DNA of 64,000 bases from an uncultured Prevotellaceae bacterium (GTDB taxonomy: Bacteria > Bacteroidota > Bacteroidia > Bacteroidales > Bacteroidaceae), in the NCBI GenBank assembly GCA_900316285.1, contig ONCG01000025.1, positions 79,673 through 143,672 on the forward strand. Reading direction: 5' to 3'. The position numbers were made by a program, and so were the translations under genes. Position 1 is the first letter of the stretch. Every line of letters starts with the position of its first letter. Shown in pieces: positions 44,991 to 54,114 of the stretch. Below the pieces are notes generated by a model that ran no database searches, was not told the origin of the DNA, and saw only the letters and a list, made by a program, of their open reading frames with translations.

Positions 44991-46343
44991 CTACGATTGG
45001 GCCGCGAGGAACGCATCTACTTTTCGGGCGGTCTCTATTCCGCTGGCCATCGCCCTTACAACCAATGAGGCGCCGCTTTTGGCATCGCCGCAGACGAACA
45101 CATGTTCTGGGTATTGAGGATGCTCGGGCTTCAGGAATCCCATCGCGAGAAGGACGAGTTCGGCCTTGATGATTTCCGGCTTTCCCTTCTCCACCATCAG
45201 GGGACGTCCGCCATCGGGATTGGGCTTCCAATCGATTTCCTGCACCCGTACGCCTGTGAGCTTCCCGTTCTCGCCGAGAAACTCCAAGGTATTGATATTC
45301 CAACGACGCGTGCATCCCTCTTCATGCGACGAGGTGGTCTTGAGGGTGCGAGGCCAGTTGGGCCAGGGGTTTTGCGGGTCTTCAGGTCCCTCCACGGGCT
45401 TGGGCATGATTTCAATCTGCGTCACGCTCTTGCATCCTTGCCGATGGGCTGTTCCGATGCAGTCGCTACCGGTGTCGCCGCCACCGATGACCAGCACGTC
45501 TTTGCCTTTGGCGCTGACGAGTTCGTCTTTGCTGAACTCAATGCCGGCAAGCACGCGGTTTTGCTGGCTCAGCAGTTCAAGAGCAAGATGAACGCCGTTG
45601 AGTTCCCGGCCGGGGACCTTCAAATCCCTTGCGGTAGGCGATCCCGTGGCGATGACCACAGCATCGAACTGACTGGAAAAGGCTTCATCGCAAGCAACTG
45701 CCTCGCCATAGTGGAACTCGATGCCTTCTTGCTCCAATAGCGTGATGCGACGGTCGATGACGGCCTTGTTGAGTTTGAAGTTCGGGATGCCGTAGCGGAG
45801 CAATCCGCCAGCAGCCTCATTCTTTTCGAAGACGGCAACCATGTATCCCATCTGATTGAGCGCATTGGCTGCAGCAAGTCCGGCAGGACCGGCACCAATC
45901 ACAGCCACCGTTTTTCCGTTTCTTTCGGGCACGCGCGGCTGGATATACCCCTCGCGGAAGGCTGCCTCCATGATGGCGCACTCATCCTCGCGATTGGTCG
46001 TCGGCTCGTGGTTGAAGCGGTTGAGCACACAGGCCTTCTCACACAGTGCCGGACAGATGCGACCCGTAAACTCGGGGAACGGATTGGTGCTCGTCAGCAA
46101 CCGGTAAGCCTGTTCCCAGTAGCCTTTATACAGCGCGTCGTTCCACTCCGGTGCTTTGTTTCCCAACGGACAAGCCCAATGGCAGAAGGGAACGCCACAA
46201 TCCATGCAACGGCTCGCCTGCAACTTACGTTCCCGGGTGTTGAGTGTTTGCTCCACCTCACCGAAGTCGTGAATCCGATCGTGAATCGGACGGTATCCTG
46301 CCTCTTGGCGGTGTATTTCTAAGAATGCTTTTGGATTTCCCAT
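44991..46343 (-). CDS. gltD: Glutamate synthase small subunit
   Basis: The NADPH-oxidising FAD subunit of glutamate synthase. The 450-aa protein has the N-terminal Fe-S cysteines (CMDCGVPFCHWACPLGN and CPALCEKACVL), the FAD-binding VIGAGPAGLAAA and the NADPH-binding VIGGGDTGSDC. It lies 112 bases after gltB, a gap filled by two copies of a C-type palindrome. Confidence 0.97.
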   Translation of the reverse strand: MGNPKAFLEIHRQEAGYRPIHDRIHDFGEVEQTLNTRERKLQASRCMDCGVPFCHWACPLGNKAPEWNDALYKGYWEQAYRLLTSTNPFPEFTGRICPALCEKACVLNRFNHEPTTNREDECAIMEAAFREGYIQPRVPERNGKTVAVIGAGPAGLAAANALNQMGYMVAVFEKNEAAGGLLRYGIPNFKLNKAVIDRRITLLEQEGIEFHYGEAVACDEAFSSQFDAVVIATGSPTARDLKVPGRELNGVHLALELLSQQNRVLAGIEFSKDELVSAKGKDVLVIGGGDTGSDCIGTAHRQGCKSVTQIEIMPKPVEGPEDPQNPWPNWPRTLKTTSSHEEGCTRRWNINTLEFLGENGKLTGVRVQEIDWKPNPDGGRPLMVEKGKPEIIKAELVLLAMGFLKPEHPQYPEHVFVCGDAKSGASLVVRAMASGIETARKVDAFLAAQS

Positions 46344-46391
46344 TTCTATCTTTATTACTTTTTTTGATCCTCGTAAATGTGAAAGGGAGTT

Positions 46392-46454
46392 TTCAGACCC
46401 CCCCCCTATCTTAGGGGGCTTTATTCAGACCCCCAACCCCCTATCTTAGGGGGC
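46392..46454. repeat. Two direct copies of a C-type palindrome between gltB and gltD
   Basis: TTCAGACCCCC...CTATCTTAGGGGGC occurs at 46392-46420 and 46424-46454 with minor differences. The second copy touches the gltB stop codon. Confidence 0.85.
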
Positions 46455-46455
46455 A

Positions 46456-49400
46456 TTAATAATCACGCTGCATGTCGGCAATCTTTTGGCGCAGCTTGTT
46501 CATCTGTTCTTCCTGAAGCACGCGCTTGTACTCAATGGGCACTACCTGCACGAAGTCCTCGCTGTAGCGACTCCAGTCGTCAAGCATGCGACCTGCCAAC
46601 TGCGAACCAGTATGGAGATAGTGCTGGCGCACGAGTTCCAACAGTTCCTTACGTGAAACACTGTCCTCGACGAGGTCGATTTCCACCATATCCATGTTGC
46701 AGAAGTAGTCGAACGTGTGCTTGGGGTCGTAGACGTAAGCCACACCACCACTCATGCCTGCAGCGAAATTGCGGCCGGTCTCGCCAAGCACCACCACGCG
46801 TCCTCCTGTCATGTACTCGCAACAGTGATCGCCAGCACCTTCGATGACGGCGATGGCGCCTGAGTTGCGAACACCGAAGCGCTCGCCCACCTTGCCATTA
46901 ACGTACAACTCGCCGGAGGTGGCTCCATACAATCCCGTGTTGCCGGCGATGATGTTCTCCTCAGCATGGAAGTCTTCACCCGAGCGGGCAGGGGGCAGGA
47001 TAGAGATTCGGCCGCCACTAAGACCTTTGCCGAAGTAGTCGTTACACTCGCCTTCGAGTCGGATGTTCAAGCCACGAACGGCAAAGGCGCCAAACGACTG
47101 TCCTGCCGCTCCCTTGAACTTGATGCTGATGGTGCCTTCGGGCAAGCCTGCCTCACCATATTTCTTGGCGATGACGCCGCTGAGCATCGTCGTCACAGCG
47201 CGATCGGTATTCTTGATGGCATAGTCGAGGGTGATTTCCTCTTGGTCCTCAATAGCCTTCTGACAGGCCTTGATAATCTCCTCGTCCTTCACGCCGTTCA
47301 CCTTCGTAAAGGCGCCGCGGTCCCAATAGAGAGCCTTTTCAGTTTCAGGCTTATGCAGCAGGCGGGCGAAGTCGAGGGTTTTCTGCTTGTCGGAAGCATG
47401 GGTGGTGTTGAGCTCTATGAGTTCCGTGTGTCCGATGATTTCCTTCAGACTATGAACACCGATTTCGCTGAGATATTCGCGAACCTGCTGGGCTAAGAAC
47501 GTGAAGAAGTTCACGATGTAGTCGGCGCGGCCCTCGAAATGCTTGCGCAGCTCTGGATTCTGTGTTGCCACACCCATCGGGCAGGTATTGGTATTGCACT
47601 TGCGCATCATCACACAACCAAGAACAATCAGCGGCAGCGTGCCAAACGAGAACTCGTCAGCTCCCAGCATTGCCATCATGACGACATCCTTCGCCGTCTT
47701 CAGCTGACCGTCGGTCTGCAGGCGTACCTGGTTGCGCAGGCCGTTCATCACAAGCGTTTGTTGCGTCTCGGCAAGTCCAATCTCTGGCGAGATGCCAGCG
47801 AAACGCATCGAGCTGGCAGGGCTAGCACCCGTACCTCCCTCGGAGCCGCTGATGACAATGAGGTCGGCTTTTGCTTTCGCCACACCGGCGGCAATCGTTC
47901 CCACACCACTCTCTGCGACGAGTTTCACGCTGACGGCAGCGGTGGGATTAACATTCTTCAGGTCGAAGATGAGCTGTGCCAAGTCCTCAATGCTATAGAT
48001 GTCGTGATGTGGTGGAGGCGAGATGAGCGAGATGCCGGGGATGGCATTGCGCGTCTTCGCGATGATTTCGTTCACCTTGAAGCCCGGCAGCTGTCCGCCC
48101 TCGCCAGGCTTGGCTCCCTGTGCCACCTTGATTTGTATCTCTTCGGCATTCACCAGATATTCGGCCGTTACTCCGAAACGTCCCGAGGCAACCTGCTTGG
48201 TTTTACTCGATAGCGACACGCCATCAACTTCTGAGTGGTATCGAGCGTTGTCTTCGCCGCCCTCACCCGTGTTGCTGCGCGTGCCGAGTTTGTTCATCGC
48301 CAGAGCCAATGCCTCGTGGGCCTCTATGCTGAGAGCTCCGAAACTCATGGCTCCCGTCACGAAGTGCTTCACGATGGAGTCGACAGGCTCCACTTCGTCG
48401 AGGGGCGTTGGCGTCGCAGCCTTCTTCCATCCCATGAAATCGCGAATGAAGATAGGGCTATCTTTCTCGTCTACGATCGATGCCCACTCCTTGAACTTCT
48501 CGTAGCTGCCCAAACGGGTGGCCAGCTGCAAACGGGCGATAGTCTCTGGGTTCCAAGCGTGCCGAATGCCGTCCTTGCGCCACGAGAACAGCCCGTGATT
48601 GGGAAGCAGCGCATCGGCTGCCGCCATACCCGCCTCATGCAGCCGAATGGCATCGCGCGCAATCTCCTTCAATCCGATGCCGCCAATGGTACTCACGTCC
48701 GTACCGAAATATCGTCGCAGCAAGTCCTCGCTGAGTCCGATGCTCTCGAAAATCTTTGCACCCCGATAGCTTCTAATGGTCGAGATGCCCATCTTCGACA
48801 TAATCTTCTTCAGTCCTTTATCGACGGCTTTGATATAGTGGCTCTCAGCAGTTACATAGTCCACCTGAATCTTCCCTCGCTTCACAAGATCGTCGAGAAT
48901 GGCGAAGGTCATGTAAGGACACAAGGCGCTGGCTCCATAGCCAAGCAGCAGGGCGGCATGCATGGTCTCGCGAATCTCACCGCTCTCCACAATCAGCGCT
49001 GTCTGAACGCGCTTGCCAACGCTGATGAGATAGTGATGAACGGCAGAGACGGCTAAGAGAGAGGGAATGAAAGCCCACCCCGTCCCCTCACCAAGGGAGG
49101 GGCATTCGGTTACTTTATCAGTTAAAATAATGTAGTTGTAACCATCATCCACCGCCTTCTCTGCATCTTTACACAGTTTATCAAGGGCAATGCGCATGTT
49201 CTCACCTGCCCGAGACCAATCAGGCTCCCCTCCCTTGGGGAGGGGTTGGGGGTGGGCTAATGTCAGTTTAATCGTCTTAAATCCCTTATACCTTATATTA
49301 CAAAGTATATCGAGCTGGGTGTTGGTCAGCACGGGTTGTGGTAGTCGCACCATCTTGCAGTTCGACTCGTCGGGCGTTAGGATATTGGTTCCAACGGCCC

Positions 49401-51027
49401 CGATGTATTCCGTCAGCGACATCACCAATTCCTCACGAATGGGGTCGATGGCGGGGTTTGTCACCTGGGCAAACTGCTGGCGGAAGTAGTTGAACAGCAA
49501 CTGCGGACGGTCGCTCACCACAGCGAGCGGCGTGTCGTTACCCATCGCTGCTACGGGCTCCTGACCTGTCGTTGCCATCGGCACAATGGTTTTTTCTATA
49601 TCTTCCTGACCGTAGCCGAAGGTGACGAGTCGCTGTTCAAAATCGCTCACCGAATTTTCTACCTTGCGACCACTCTTCAGTTTTTCCAACTGCACGCGGT
49701 TTTCGCTAAGCCACTCACGATAGGGATGCGCACTCGCCAACTGTTGCTTAATCTCGCCATCGTAGTAGATTTTGCCTTCCTGTGTGTCGATGAGCAGAAT
49801 CTTACCGGGCTGCAGGCGACCCTTTGACACCACGTCGCCAGGTTCGAAGTCCATCACACCCACCTCTGAGGCAACGACAATCAGGCCCTGCTTCGTAATC
49901 GTATAGCGCGAAGGGCGTAGACCGTTTCTGTCGAGCATTCCGCCGGCATAGCGTCCGTCGGAGAAAAGCAGGGCAGCAGGACCGTCCCAGGGCTCCATCA
50001 GTATTGAGTGGTACTCATAGAAAGCCTTCAAGTCTTCCGAAATCGGGTTCTTGTCGTTGAACGACTCCGGCACGAGTATCGCAATTGCATGCGGCAACGA
50101 CAATCCGCTCATCATCAAGAACTCGAACACGTTGTCGAGACTTGCAGAGTCGCTCATGTCTTCCTGCACGATGGGCGAAATCTCCTTGATGTCGCCCAGT
50201 GCCTCGCTGTTGAGCACACTCTCGCGGGCCTTCATCCATCCGCGGTTGCCACGAATGGTGTTAATCTCGCCATTGTGGGCCAACAGGCGGAAGGGCTGGG
50301 CCAGCGACCATGTGGGGAATGTGTTGGTGCTGAAGCGCGAGTGCACCAGCGCCAGCCCGCTTGTCAGATAGGGACTCGACAGGTCAGGGAAATAGCGGCG
50401 CAGCTGACGGCTTGTCAGCATACCCTTATAGATGATATTTGTGTTGGATAGTGAGCAAAAGTAGAAGTCTGAATGCGTAATACGCCGCTCAATCTTCTTC
50501 CTGATGATATATAGCTTCTGCTTGAATGATGTGTCATCGTGTTGGGAGTAGCCAAACTCCCCTCCCTTAAGGACAGGCTGGGGATAGGATATGAACACTT
50601 GCTTGATGGCGGGCTCCACCTGTCGGGCTGCCTCACCCAGCACTTCCGGACAAGTAGGCACCGTGCGAAGATGCATCAGCTGCAAGCCTTCGCGCTCTAT
50701 CTCTTCAATCATCACGCTGAGAATCTTCTGCTGCTCAGCTTCCTCTTTGGGCAGGAACACCAGTCCTGTGCCGTACTTACCCTTTTCCGGTACGGGAATG
50801 CCTTGTAGCAAAATGAACTCATGCGGAATCTGCAACATGATTCCAGCACCATCGCCCGTCTTGTCGCGCGTCTCGGCACCTCGGTGTTCCATATTTTCCA
50901 AAACACGCAGGGCCTGATCCACTAGTTCGTGACTCTTGCCTCCGTGTATGTTCACGACCATTCCTACACCGCATGCGTCGTGTTCATATTGTCGTTGATA
51001 TAGTCCGTTTTGCTTACTTTTTGTCAT
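46456..51027 (-). CDS. gltB: Glutamate synthase large subunit, with three palindrome-encoded insertions
   Basis: Transfers the amide of glutamine to 2-oxoglutarate. The 1523-aa protein has the amidotransferase Cys19 (HDACGVG, exposed after propeptide cleavage), the FMN domain (QVASGRFGVTAEYL, GEGGQLPGFKV, SGSEGGTGASP), the 3Fe-4S cysteines CVMMRKCNTNTCPMGVA and the C-terminal beta-helix. Insertions unlike relatives are YPQPVLKGGEFGYS, HPQPLPKGGEPDW and ECPSLGEGTGW. Start ATG at 51027; the frame extends upstream through the AT-rich promoter region. Confidence 0.96.
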   Translation of the reverse strand: MTKSKQNGLYQRQYEHDACGVGMVVNIHGGKSHELVDQALRVLENMEHRGAETRDKTGDGAGIMLQIPHEFILLQGIPVPEKGKYGTGLVFLPKEEAEQQKILSVMIEEIEREGLQLMHLRTVPTCPEVLGEAARQVEPAIKQVFISYPQPVLKGGEFGYSQHDDTSFKQKLYIIRKKIERRITHSDFYFCSLSNTNIIYKGMLTSRQLRRYFPDLSSPYLTSGLALVHSRFSTNTFPTWSLAQPFRLLAHNGEINTIRGNRGWMKARESVLNSEALGDIKEISPIVQEDMSDSASLDNVFEFLMMSGLSLPHAIAILVPESFNDKNPISEDLKAFYEYHSILMEPWDGPAALLFSDGRYAGGMLDRNGLRPSRYTITKQGLIVVASEVGVMDFEPGDVVSKGRLQPGKILLIDTQEGKIYYDGEIKQQLASAHPYREWLSENRVQLEKLKSGRKVENSVSDFEQRLVTFGYGQEDIEKTIVPMATTGQEPVAAMGNDTPLAVVSDRPQLLFNYFRQQFAQVTNPAIDPIREELVMSLTEYIGAVGTNILTPDESNCKMVRLPQPVLTNTQLDILCNIRYKGFKTIKLTLAHPQPLPKGGEPDWSRAGENMRIALDKLCKDAEKAVDDGYNYIILTDKVTECPSLGEGTGWAFIPSLLAVSAVHHYLISVGKRVQTALIVESGEIRETMHAALLLGYGASALCPYMTFAILDDLVKRGKIQVDYVTAESHYIKAVDKGLKKIMSKMGISTIRSYRGAKIFESIGLSEDLLRRYFGTDVSTIGGIGLKEIARDAIRLHEAGMAAADALLPNHGLFSWRKDGIRHAWNPETIARLQLATRLGSYEKFKEWASIVDEKDSPIFIRDFMGWKKAATPTPLDEVEPVDSIVKHFVTGAMSFGALSIEAHEALALAMNKLGTRSNTGEGGEDNARYHSEVDGVSLSSKTKQVASGRFGVTAEYLVNAEEIQIKVAQGAKPGEGGQLPGFKVNEIIAKTRNAIPGISLISPPPHHDIYSIEDLAQLIFDLKNVNPTAAVSVKLVAESGVGTIAAGVAKAKADLIVISGSEGGTGASPASSMRFAGISPEIGLAETQQTLVMNGLRNQVRLQTDGQLKTAKDVVMMAMLGADEFSFGTLPLIVLGCVMMRKCNTNTCPMGVATQNPELRKHFEGRADYIVNFFTFLAQQVREYLSEIGVHSLKEIIGHTELIELNTTHASDKQKTLDFARLLHKPETEKALYWDRGAFTKVNGVKDEEIIKACQKAIEDQEEITLDYAIKNTDRAVTTMLSGVIAKKYGEAGLPEGTISIKFKGAAGQSFGAFAVRGLNIRLEGECNDYFGKGLSGGRISILPPARSGEDFHAEENIIAGNTGLYGATSGELYVNGKVGERFGVRNSGAIAVIEGAGDHCCEYMTGGRVVVLGETGRNFAAGMSGGVAYVYDPKHTFDYFCNMDMVEIDLVEDSVSRKELLELVRQHYLHTGSQLAGRMLDDWSRYSEDFVQVVPIEYKRVLQEEQMNKLRQKIADMQRDY
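49071..49106 (-). repeat. C-type palindrome inside gltB, middle copy
   Basis: CCCCTC and GAGGGG around CACCAAGG, imperfect. In frame it reads ECPSLGEGTGW, in the orientation seen in dapF. Confidence 0.7.
49222..49258 (-). repeat. C-type palindrome inside gltB, best-preserved copy
   Basis: CCCCTCCC (49227-49234), loop TTG, GGGAGGGG (49238-49245), then TTGGGGGTGGG. In frame it reads HPQPLPKGGEP, nearly the same peptide as in carA. Confidence 0.88.
50553..50590 (-). repeat. C-type palindrome remnant inside gltB, N-terminal copy
   Basis: CTCCCCTCCCTTAAGGACAG and following GCTGGGGATAGG are a decayed copy. In frame it reads YPQPVLKGGEFGYS. Confidence 0.65.
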
Positions 51028-51068
51028 ATTATCCTTACTTAATCTTTCTTTTGTACAGATTTTGGGTG

Positions 51069-51099
51069 CAAAGTTAATACAAAAAGATAGAAAAACAAT
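51069..51099 (-). promoter_or_regulatory. Promoter of gltBD
   Basis: Minus strand: ATTG (-33), 19-base spacer, TAACTTTG (-7, 51069-51076). The plus-strand block AAACAATCA (51093-51101) lies 16 bases from the -7 box exactly as at glnK. Confidence 0.6.
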
Positions 51100-51259
51100 C
51101 ATATTTACAACATTATTTTTATTACAATTTGCCACAACTGACATTTTGCCACGAAAACAACAACATTCCCGACAAAATGAAAGGAAAGAACAAGTTTCAT
51201 CGTTCACCCGTTTACACTTTGTCATTTTGTAAAATTTTATCGGTGTTAATTTTGAAAAT

Positions 51260-51294
51260 TTTGCGGTTATTTTCTCAAAATCAGTGTATCTTTG
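51260..51294 (+). promoter_or_regulatory. Promoter of pyrG
   Basis: TATCTTTG at 51287-51294 is a consensus -7 box; TTTG at 51260-51263 is 23 bases upstream, a little far for a -33 box. pyrG starts 56 bases after the -7 box. Confidence 0.5.
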
Positions 51295-51349
51295 CCGCCG
51301 AATTCAATATTATTATATGTACAAGGGAAAAGGATAATCATTAGTTACT

Positions 51350-52948
51350 ATGCAAACAAAGTACATTTTCGTCACAGGCGGTGTCGTTTCCTCGTTAGGA
51401 AAAGGCATTATCTCCGCCAGCATCGGCAAACTGCTGCAGGCGCGCGGATACAAGGTAACCATCCAGAAATTCGACCCATACATCAACATCGACCCAGGCA
51501 CGCTGAACCCTTATGAGCACGGAGAATGCTACGTGACGGAGGACGGCTTTGAGACCGACCTCGACCTCGGTCACTACGAGCGGTTCACAGGTATTCATAC
51601 CACACGCAACAATAGCATCACCACCGGACGCATCTACAAAACAGTCATCGACCGCGAGCGCCGCGGCGACTATCTGGGCAAAACCATCCAGGTGGTGCCG
51701 CACATCACGGATGAGATTAAGCGACGGATGTTGCATGAGAGTGAAGAGAGACTTGACTTCGTCATCACCGAGGTGGGCGGCACCATCGGCGACATTGAGA
51801 GCGCACCATTTATGGAAGCCATCCGCCAGCTGCGTTGGCAACTGGGCCGCGATGCCGTATGTGTGCATCTGACCTATGTGCCCTATCTGAAAGCCGCCGA
51901 CGAGTTGAAGACCAAACCCACGCAACACTCTGTAAAGGAATTGCAAAGCATGGGCATTCAGCCCGACATCCTCGTGCTTCGCACCGAACGCCACCTTGAT
52001 GATGCAATGCGCATGAAGGTGGCATCGTTCTGTAATGTCGACCTGGAGTGTGTCGTTCAGAGTGAGGACATGCCCAGCATCTACGAAGTGCCAGTCAGTA
52101 TGCAGCGACAAGGACTCGATGCTGCCATCATGCGCAAGATTGGAATCCCTGTGGGCGAGACGCCGGCAATGACTGCCTGGCATGCGTTCCTTGAAAAACA
52201 GCGCAACGCCACCCGCGAGGTGCACGTCGGGTTGGTGGGCAAGTACGACCTGCAGGATGCCTACAAGAGCATCCGCGAGAGCCTGAATCTGGCTGGCATC
52301 TACAACGATGTAAAAACAAAAATCCATTTCATCAACAGCGAGGAGCTGACCGCCGAGAACGTGGCGGATAAACTCAGCGGAATGGCGGGAGTGCTTATCT
52401 GTCCGGGCTTTGGCCAGCGTGGCATCGAGGGCAAAATCATTGCTGCCGAATATGGTCGCACGAACGATATTCCCACCTTCGGCATTTGTCTCGGCATGCA
52501 GATGATGGTTATCGAGTTTGCACGCAATGTCCTAGGCTACAAGGATGCAAACAGCAGCGAAATGTCGGCAGACACGATGCACCCCGTCATCGACCTGATG
52601 GAAGAACAGAAGGCCATCACGCAGATGGGGGGCACGATGCGTCTAGGGGCTTACGACTGCGAACTGATCAATGGTAGTCGCGTCTTTGAGGCTTATGGCG
52701 GTACGTCGCTCATCCGTGAACGCCATCGACACCGCTATGAGTTCAACAATCTCTACAGAGAGGAATACGAGACAGCAGGCATGAAATGTGTGGGAGTAAA
52801 CCCCGCTGCCGACCTGGTAGAAATCGTCGAGATTCCCGAAAAGCGCTGGTACATCGGAACGCAATTCCATCCCGAATATTCGTCGACGGTGCTCCATCCG
52901 CATCCGCTGTTCATGTCGTTCATTAAAGCGTGCAACACTACATTGTAA
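51350..52948 (+). CDS. pyrG: CTP synthase
   Basis: Aminates UTP to CTP with glutamine and ATP. The 532-aa protein starts with the synthetase signature KYIFVTGGVVSSLGKGI, has DPYINIDPGTLNPYEHGE and GGTIGDIES, and a C-terminal class I amidotransferase with the nucleophile in FGICLGMQ and HPEYSS. It heads the plus-strand amidotransferase series and lies 29 bases before carA. Confidence 0.98.
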   Translation: MQTKYIFVTGGVVSSLGKGIISASIGKLLQARGYKVTIQKFDPYINIDPGTLNPYEHGECYVTEDGFETDLDLGHYERFTGIHTTRNNSITTGRIYKTVIDRERRGDYLGKTIQVVPHITDEIKRRMLHESEERLDFVITEVGGTIGDIESAPFMEAIRQLRWQLGRDAVCVHLTYVPYLKAADELKTKPTQHSVKELQSMGIQPDILVLRTERHLDDAMRMKVASFCNVDLECVVQSEDMPSIYEVPVSMQRQGLDAAIMRKIGIPVGETPAMTAWHAFLEKQRNATREVHVGLVGKYDLQDAYKSIRESLNLAGIYNDVKTKIHFINSEELTAENVADKLSGMAGVLICPGFGQRGIEGKIIAAEYGRTNDIPTFGICLGMQMMVIEFARNVLGYKDANSSEMSADTMHPVIDLMEEQKAITQMGGTMRLGAYDCELINGSRVFEAYGGTSLIRERHRHRYEFNNLYREEYETAGMKCVGVNPAADLVEIVEIPEKRWYIGTQFHPEYSSTVLHPHPLFMSFIKACNTTL

Positions 52949-52977
52949 ACCATACCGAAAGAAACGAGAAAGAGACA

Positions 52978-54114
52978 ATGATGAGAGCAGCAAAACTGAT
53001 ACTCGAAGATGGAACGGAGTTCCCGGGCTGGTCGTTCGGCTACGAAGGAAACGCCGTGGGCGAGGTGGTTTTCAATACCGCGATGATGGGCTATCCGGAG
53101 AGCCTGACCGACCCCAGCTATGCCGGTCAGATACTTGTGACGACATTTCCGCTGATTGGCAACTATGGCGTGCCCGACACAGGAATAGGCACCGACGGCC
53201 TACCTTTGTTCATGGAGAGCGAGAAGATTCATGTCAAGGCATTGGTGGTGGCAGACTATAGCGAGAATTTCTCGCATTGGAATGCGCAGGAGAGCCTGGC
53301 CTCATGGCTGCAGCGAGAGAAGATTCCAGCCATCACTGGCATCAACACCCGCCAGCTAACGATGGTGCTCCGCGAACATGGAGTGATGATGGGAAGGATA
53401 GAAGCCCACCCCCTTCCCCTCCCCAAGGGAGGAGAGTTTCATGACCATCAGGACTATGGAAGCGTGAATTGGGTGGAGAAGGTGAGTTGCAAGGAGGTGA
53501 TTACCTATAACCGAGGTGCTGGGAAACGGGTGGTTTTAGTGGATTGCGGCGTGAAGGCGAACATCATCCGCTGTCTCGTCAGACGAGGCCTAGAGGTGAT
53601 TCGCGTGCCGTGGGACTACGACTTCAACCAGTTAGACTTCGACGGATTGTTCCTGGCCAATGGTCCTGGCGATCCTGAACAATGCGAAGTGACGGTGGGG
53701 CACATCCGGAAGTTCCTAAAAACCGAATTGGAAAAAGGCGAAGGCTCTTCTCATGCAGATGGATCTACAGTCCGTCCTTGCATGGGAATCTGTCTTGGCA
53801 ACCAACTGTTGGCCCGTGCTGTGGGGGCACTGACCTACAAGTTGAAATACGGTCATCGCTCACACAACCAGCCCGTGCAGCGAGTGGGTAGCACACAATG
53901 CTTCATCACCTCGCAGAACCACGGCTATGCCGTTGACGACAAGACGCTCCCTGCAGACTGGGAACCGCTCTTCGTGAACATGAACGACGGCTCGAACGAG
54001 GGCATCCGCCATAGGTCGAATCCCTGGATGTCGGCACAGTTTCATCCCGAGGCCTGCAGCGGTCCGACCGATACAGAATGGATGTTTGACGAATTTGTAA
54101 AGATGTTAGGATGA
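52978..54114 (+). CDS. carA: Carbamoyl-phosphate synthase small subunit, with a palindrome-encoded insertion
   Basis: Hydrolyses glutamine and passes ammonia to CarB. The 378-aa protein has [20 protein letters not shown] split across the family motif, LANGPGDPE, the nucleophile in [10 protein letters not shown] and FHPEACSGP. After [16 protein letters not shown] it carries [13 protein letters not shown], not expected here and encoded by a C-type palindrome. The start may be either of two adjacent ATGs. The stop overlaps the carB start (ATGA). Confidence 0.95.
   Translation: MMRAAKLILEDGTEFPGWSFGYEGNAVGEVVFNTAMMGYPESLTDPSYAGQILVTTFPLIGNYGVPDTGIGTDGLPLFMESEKIHVKALVVADYSENFSHWNAQESLASWLQREKIPAITGINTRQLTMVLREHGVMMGRIEAHPLPLPKGGEFHDHQDYGSVNWVEKVSCKEVITYNRGAGKRVVLVDCGVKANIIRCLVRRGLEVIRVPWDYDFNQLDFDGLFLANGPGDPEQCEVTVGHIRKFLKTELEKGEGSSHADGSTVRPCMGICLGNQLLARAVGALTYKLKYGHRSHNQPVQRVGSTQCFITSQNHGYAVDDKTLPADWEPLFVNMNDGSNEGIRHRSNPWMSAQFHPEACSGPTDTEWMFDEFVKMLG
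53404..53437 (+). repeat. C-type palindrome inside carA, in frame
   Basis: CCCCTTCCCCTCCCC, AA, then GGGAGGAGAG. Read in frame as [10 protein letters not shown], which differs by one residue from the gltB peptide HPQPLPKGGE. Confidence 0.85.
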
